Assembly: GCA_946623485.1 (NCBI GenBank)
Contig: CAMORF010000013.1
Location: forward strand, 1-16,320
Direction: 5' to 3'
Source: an uncultured Clostridia bacterium
Lineage (GTDB): Bacteria > Bacillota > Clostridia > Lachnospirales > Lachnospiraceae
Length of the DNA stretch: 16,320 nucleotides
The notes under the pieces were generated by a model, which did not search any database, was not told where the DNA came from, and saw nothing but the letters and a program-made list of their open reading frames with translations. Positions 14,299 through 16,320 of this stretch are shown here, piece after piece. Within the stretch, counting starts at the first letter, position 1. Every line of letters begins with the position of its first letter. Position numbers and translations under genes: made by a program.

Positions 14299-14411
14299 AG
14301 GTTCGCTTCCGCATGAGACGGAGACGAACCGTACCTCGCCTGGCCTCGAAAAGACTTCCCGCCGCAGGCGGGCTTATCGCCAGCTTCCTTTGCTGGCGGT
14401 AAAGGCATCGA
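14299..14411 (+). ncRNA. Conserved structured RNA element, copy 2 (antisense to the STAS leader)
   Basis: Hairpin a: GGTTCG (14300-14305) with CGAACC (14325-14330), inner TTCCG (14307-14311) with CGGAG (14319-14323). Then GCCTGGCCTCG (14338-14348), identical to copy 1. Hairpin b: CCCGCC (14358-14363) with GGCGGG (14367-14372). Hairpin c: CGCCAGC (14378-14384) with GCTGGCG (14392-14398). Then AAAGGCATCGA (14401-14411). A T-G pair in hairpin a supports the + strand as the folding strand. No + gene follows, so this copy is either an independent RNA, an antisense RNA or an inserted repeat. Outer CCGGC (14283-14287) and GCCGG (14418-14422) could extend the closing stem. Confidence 0.55.
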
Positions 14412-14432
14412 ATTACCGCCGGATCAATAGCT

Positions 14433-14462
14433 ATTATACAAAAAGAAGGATGCAAATGTCGA
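14433..14462 (-). promoter_or_regulatory. Promoter of the STAS-ATPase-gpsA unit
   Basis: On -, TCGACA (14462-14457), an 18-nt spacer and a perfect TATAAT (14438-14433). Start near 14426 gives a leader of nearly 200 nt. It suggests the switch genes can be transcribed separately from the phosphatase gene. Confidence 0.6.
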
Positions 14463-14486
14463 GTAAAATCAGCACAGGCTTGAGGA

Positions 14487-14576
14487 TTTTCCAGATGCAT
14501 TTTCCATCCGGCTTTCCATGCTGCTTTTCCATTCGGCTTTCCATGCTGCCTTTTCCATCCGGCTTTCCATGCTGCC
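14487..14576. repeat. Tandem 12-13-nt repeats (TTTTCCATCCGGC type)
   Basis: Three 25-26-nt units (14500-14524, 14525-14550, 14551-14576), each made of two related halves, TTTTCCATYCGGC and TTTCCATGCTGC(C), plus a degenerate half at 14487-14499: seven short units in all. They lie ~60 nt past the phosphatase stop codon, in the 404-nt gene-free stretch 14230-14633. Confidence 0.85.
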
Positions 14577-14633
14577 TTTTTCAGCTGCTTTCTCCTGATA
14601 TTCTTTCCGGCAGCTGTTCCGGTTCAGACGCTT

Positions 14634-16295
14634 TCACTCTGAAACGGGGCCATTATAGCGCAGCGCGAGCATCGTAATATCATCAAATTGCGGGACATCC
14701 CCGTCAAAGTCATCGACGGTGCGCAGCATGTAATGTACGAGCTCCCGCGGATCGGCATCCTGTTTTTTGTTCAGCGCCTCAATCATACGTTCCGTGCCGA
14801 ACTGCTCATTTTCTGCAGTCGTCGCTTCCGGCACGCCGTCGGTGTACAGGAAAAGGGTCTGTCCGGGATCCAGGTCGAATTCGTAATCCTGATACCGCAC
14901 GCCGCTCATGCCCCCAACGACAAGGCCGTGCTTGTCATGATACAGATCATATCTGCCGGTTTTGTCCTGCAGGACAGGGAATTCGTGCCCTGCATTGGAG
15001 GCGATGACATGGCCGGTAGACAATGTCAGGATCCCGAACCAGACTGTGACAAACATATTTTCATTATTATTGACGCAGATCCGGTCATTTGACTTCTGCA
15101 GGACCTCATGGGGAGGAATCCCCAGCTGGGCAAAATGACTGATGATGATTTTTGCCATCATCATGAACAGGGAGGCGGGAATTCCTTTTCCGGAGACGTC
15201 CGCCATGACAATTCCCAGATGGTCCTGGTCGATCAGGAAGAAATCGTAAAAATCTCCCGCGACCGACTTTGCCGGTTTCATCAGCGCATAGACATCGAAT
15301 TCCGTGCGGTCTGGAAATGGCGGGAAGGTGCTTGGCAGCATGCTTGCCTGGATCTTGTTGGCGATATTCAGCTCTGTCCCGATCCGCTCCTTTTCCTCCG
15401 TGACAGCGGTCAGATTCTCCGTATAGCGGATGATCCCAAGCTGCATGTTCCGGAAGCTGAGGTAGAGATCCTGGATTTCATCGTCCTGCCTCAGGGGAAC
15501 CTCGATGACCTGGCTTTGCAGCGCTGATTCTTCATCGCCTGTGCCAAAGGCGCCCGCTTTCATGGCCAGGTCGCGGATGGGATCCGAGATCACCTTCCTG
15601 ATGTAAATGCTCCCCATCATCGCGGTGACCACAAGAATCACAGCGCTTTGCAGGATCATGGTAAATGCAAAATCATGCCTTCTGTCCATGATGCCGTTCA
15701 TCCTGAAATCAGCGCCGACAATCGCAGGAGCCGTGCCGTCGGAAGCCACGACAGGCTCCGCGCAGGTACACAGCCAGCCGTGCTTCAGGCTGGTCACGGT
15801 AGCAGGCACACGGACATTTTCCGTAAGATCTCCAAACCGTTCCGCACTTTCTTCCCGCAGCCCAAGTGACAGGATGGATTCGCCGGGGTTCAGAAGATAC
15901 ATCGCGCCGGCTTCGCTCAGGTCCTGGACATACAGGGATTCCATATTGGTGCTGTCCAGAAGAATCGAAAGCGTCCGGGTATTCCTCGTATAATCCGCGT
16001 ACAGCCCTTCTTTTTTCAGGTAATCCTCCAGAAGCTCCGGGCTCCCTTCGGCAACCGCTTCTTCCCGCAGCTCCCGGAACTTTGGCGAGGAAACCGCTTC
16101 CCTGAGCTTCACAAGAAAATCCCCGTCCATCAGGGAAGCTGCCGTCCGGGAAAGCTTTGTCACCTGATCCTGATATAAGGAATCGACCTCACGGGTGTGC
16201 GCAAAATAGCTGGTTACCAGCAGCAGGAGGATAATGATACTGAAGAAGAGCAGGAGTACGGTGATCAGTCTCCGGCCAATACGGTTTTTATTCAT
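14634..16295 (-). CDS. Membrane-bound SpoIIE-type PP2C phosphatase with HAMP domain (RsbU/RsbP role)
   Basis: A 553-residue sensor phosphatase. TM1 is at about 10-32. An extracytoplasmic sensing region (about 33-208) of likely Cache/PAS-like fold follows, then TM2 (about 211-232), a HAMP linker (about 233-295, start SDPIRDLAMKAG) and a SpoIIE/PP2C catalytic domain (about 330-547). Metal-binding aspartates are visible in AGDFYDFF (Asp348), MADVSGKG (Asp366), LYTDGVPEA (Asp486) and FDDITML (Asp538/539). By family it dephosphorylates a STAS protein; the STAS and kinase genes directly downstream on the same strand make that the probable substrate. The ATG at 16295 has AAAGGA 8 nt upstream. After the stop, the same frame stays open for 54 more codons over tandem repeats. 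Confidence 0.93.
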   Translation of the reverse strand: MNKNRIGRRLITVLLLFFSIIILLLLVTSYFAHTREVDSLYQDQVTKLSRTAASLMDGDFLVKLREAVSSPKFRELREEAVAEGSPELLEDYLKKEGLYADYTRNTRTLSILLDSTNMESLYVQDLSEAGAMYLLNPGESILSLGLREESAERFGDLTENVRVPATVTSLKHGWLCTCAEPVVASDGTAPAIVGADFRMNGIMDRRHDFAFTMILQSAVILVVTAMMGSIYIRKVISDPIRDLAMKAGAFGTGDEESALQSQVIEVPLRQDDEIQDLYLSFRNMQLGIIRYTENLTAVTEEKERIGTELNIANKIQASMLPSTFPPFPDRTEFDVYALMKPAKSVAGDFYDFFLIDQDHLGIVMADVSGKGIPASLFMMMAKIIISHFAQLGIPPHEVLQKSNDRICVNNNENMFVTVWFGILTLSTGHVIASNAGHEFPVLQDKTGRYDLYHDKHGLVVGGMSGVRYQDYEFDLDPGQTLFLYTDGVPEATTAENEQFGTERMIEALNKKQDADPRELVHYMLRTVDDFDGDVPQFDDITMLALRYNGPVSE

Positions 16296-16320
16296 GGCTG
16301 ATCCTTTCCGGGCGGCGCCG

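Noticed and set aside
14487..14576. CRISPR-like array
   Set aside because: Units are contiguous 12-13-mers without spacers, so this is a simple tandem repeat.

Overview
The window looks like a chromosomal segment of a low-to-mid GC Firmicute, most probably a gut-type Clostridia/Lachnospiraceae. The basis is the clostridial form of seryl-tRNA synthetase, strong AGGAGG-type ribosome sites, a TadZ-like ATPase, an RsbU/V/W-like partner-switch set and an NhaC antiporter with a signal-like N-terminus. Gene content is mostly housekeeping. I see no insertion sequence, prophage, CRISPR array, rRNA or tRNA. The unusual material is in the intergenic DNA.

Layout. Positions 1-2077 (+): the 3' part of serS, then a membrane-anchored L,D-transpeptidase. 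2119-3432 (-): a voltage-gated-type K+ channel. 3505-4875 (+): a MATE exporter, followed by a relic of a GGDEF domain. 5090-7390 (-): murG, then a DapL/AspC-like aminotransferase; both are plausibly cell-wall related. 7461-8056 (+): an isolated unit with extended -10 promoter, long leader, 104-residue unknown protein and terminator. 8126-9879 (-): a small prepilin peptidase and a TadZ/CpaE-like ATPase, with no other Tad pilus genes present. 10277-11923 (-): an NhaC-family antiporter with a long structured leader. 12338-16295 (-): a SpoIIE-type PP2C phosphatase, a STAS anti-sigma antagonist, an RsbW-like ATPase and gpsA. The phosphatase, STAS protein and ATPase form a complete partner-switching trio, but no sigma factor gene is in view.

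Two families of dispersed non-coding elements stand out. (1) A roughly 110-nt element occurs twice (11941-12053 on -, 14299-14411 on +). Copies are about 80% identical over the half compared base by base. They share an 11-nt invariant block and three hairpins whose differences are largely G-U-compensated in one orientation only, which points to a structured RNA. One copy is the nhaC leader; the other lies antisense in the STAS leader. (2) A roughly 75-nt element occurs in one full copy (12264-12340), one near-full copy (10200-10275) and two partial copies (2075-2120, 9251-9300). Each copy sits directly against the stop codon of a gene (gpsA, nhaC, ldt, tadV). Other structure includes a 16-bp hairpin that buries a ribosome site before a 5-codon ORF (10068-10202), and a set of 12-13-nt tandem repeats just past the phosphatase stop (14487-14576).
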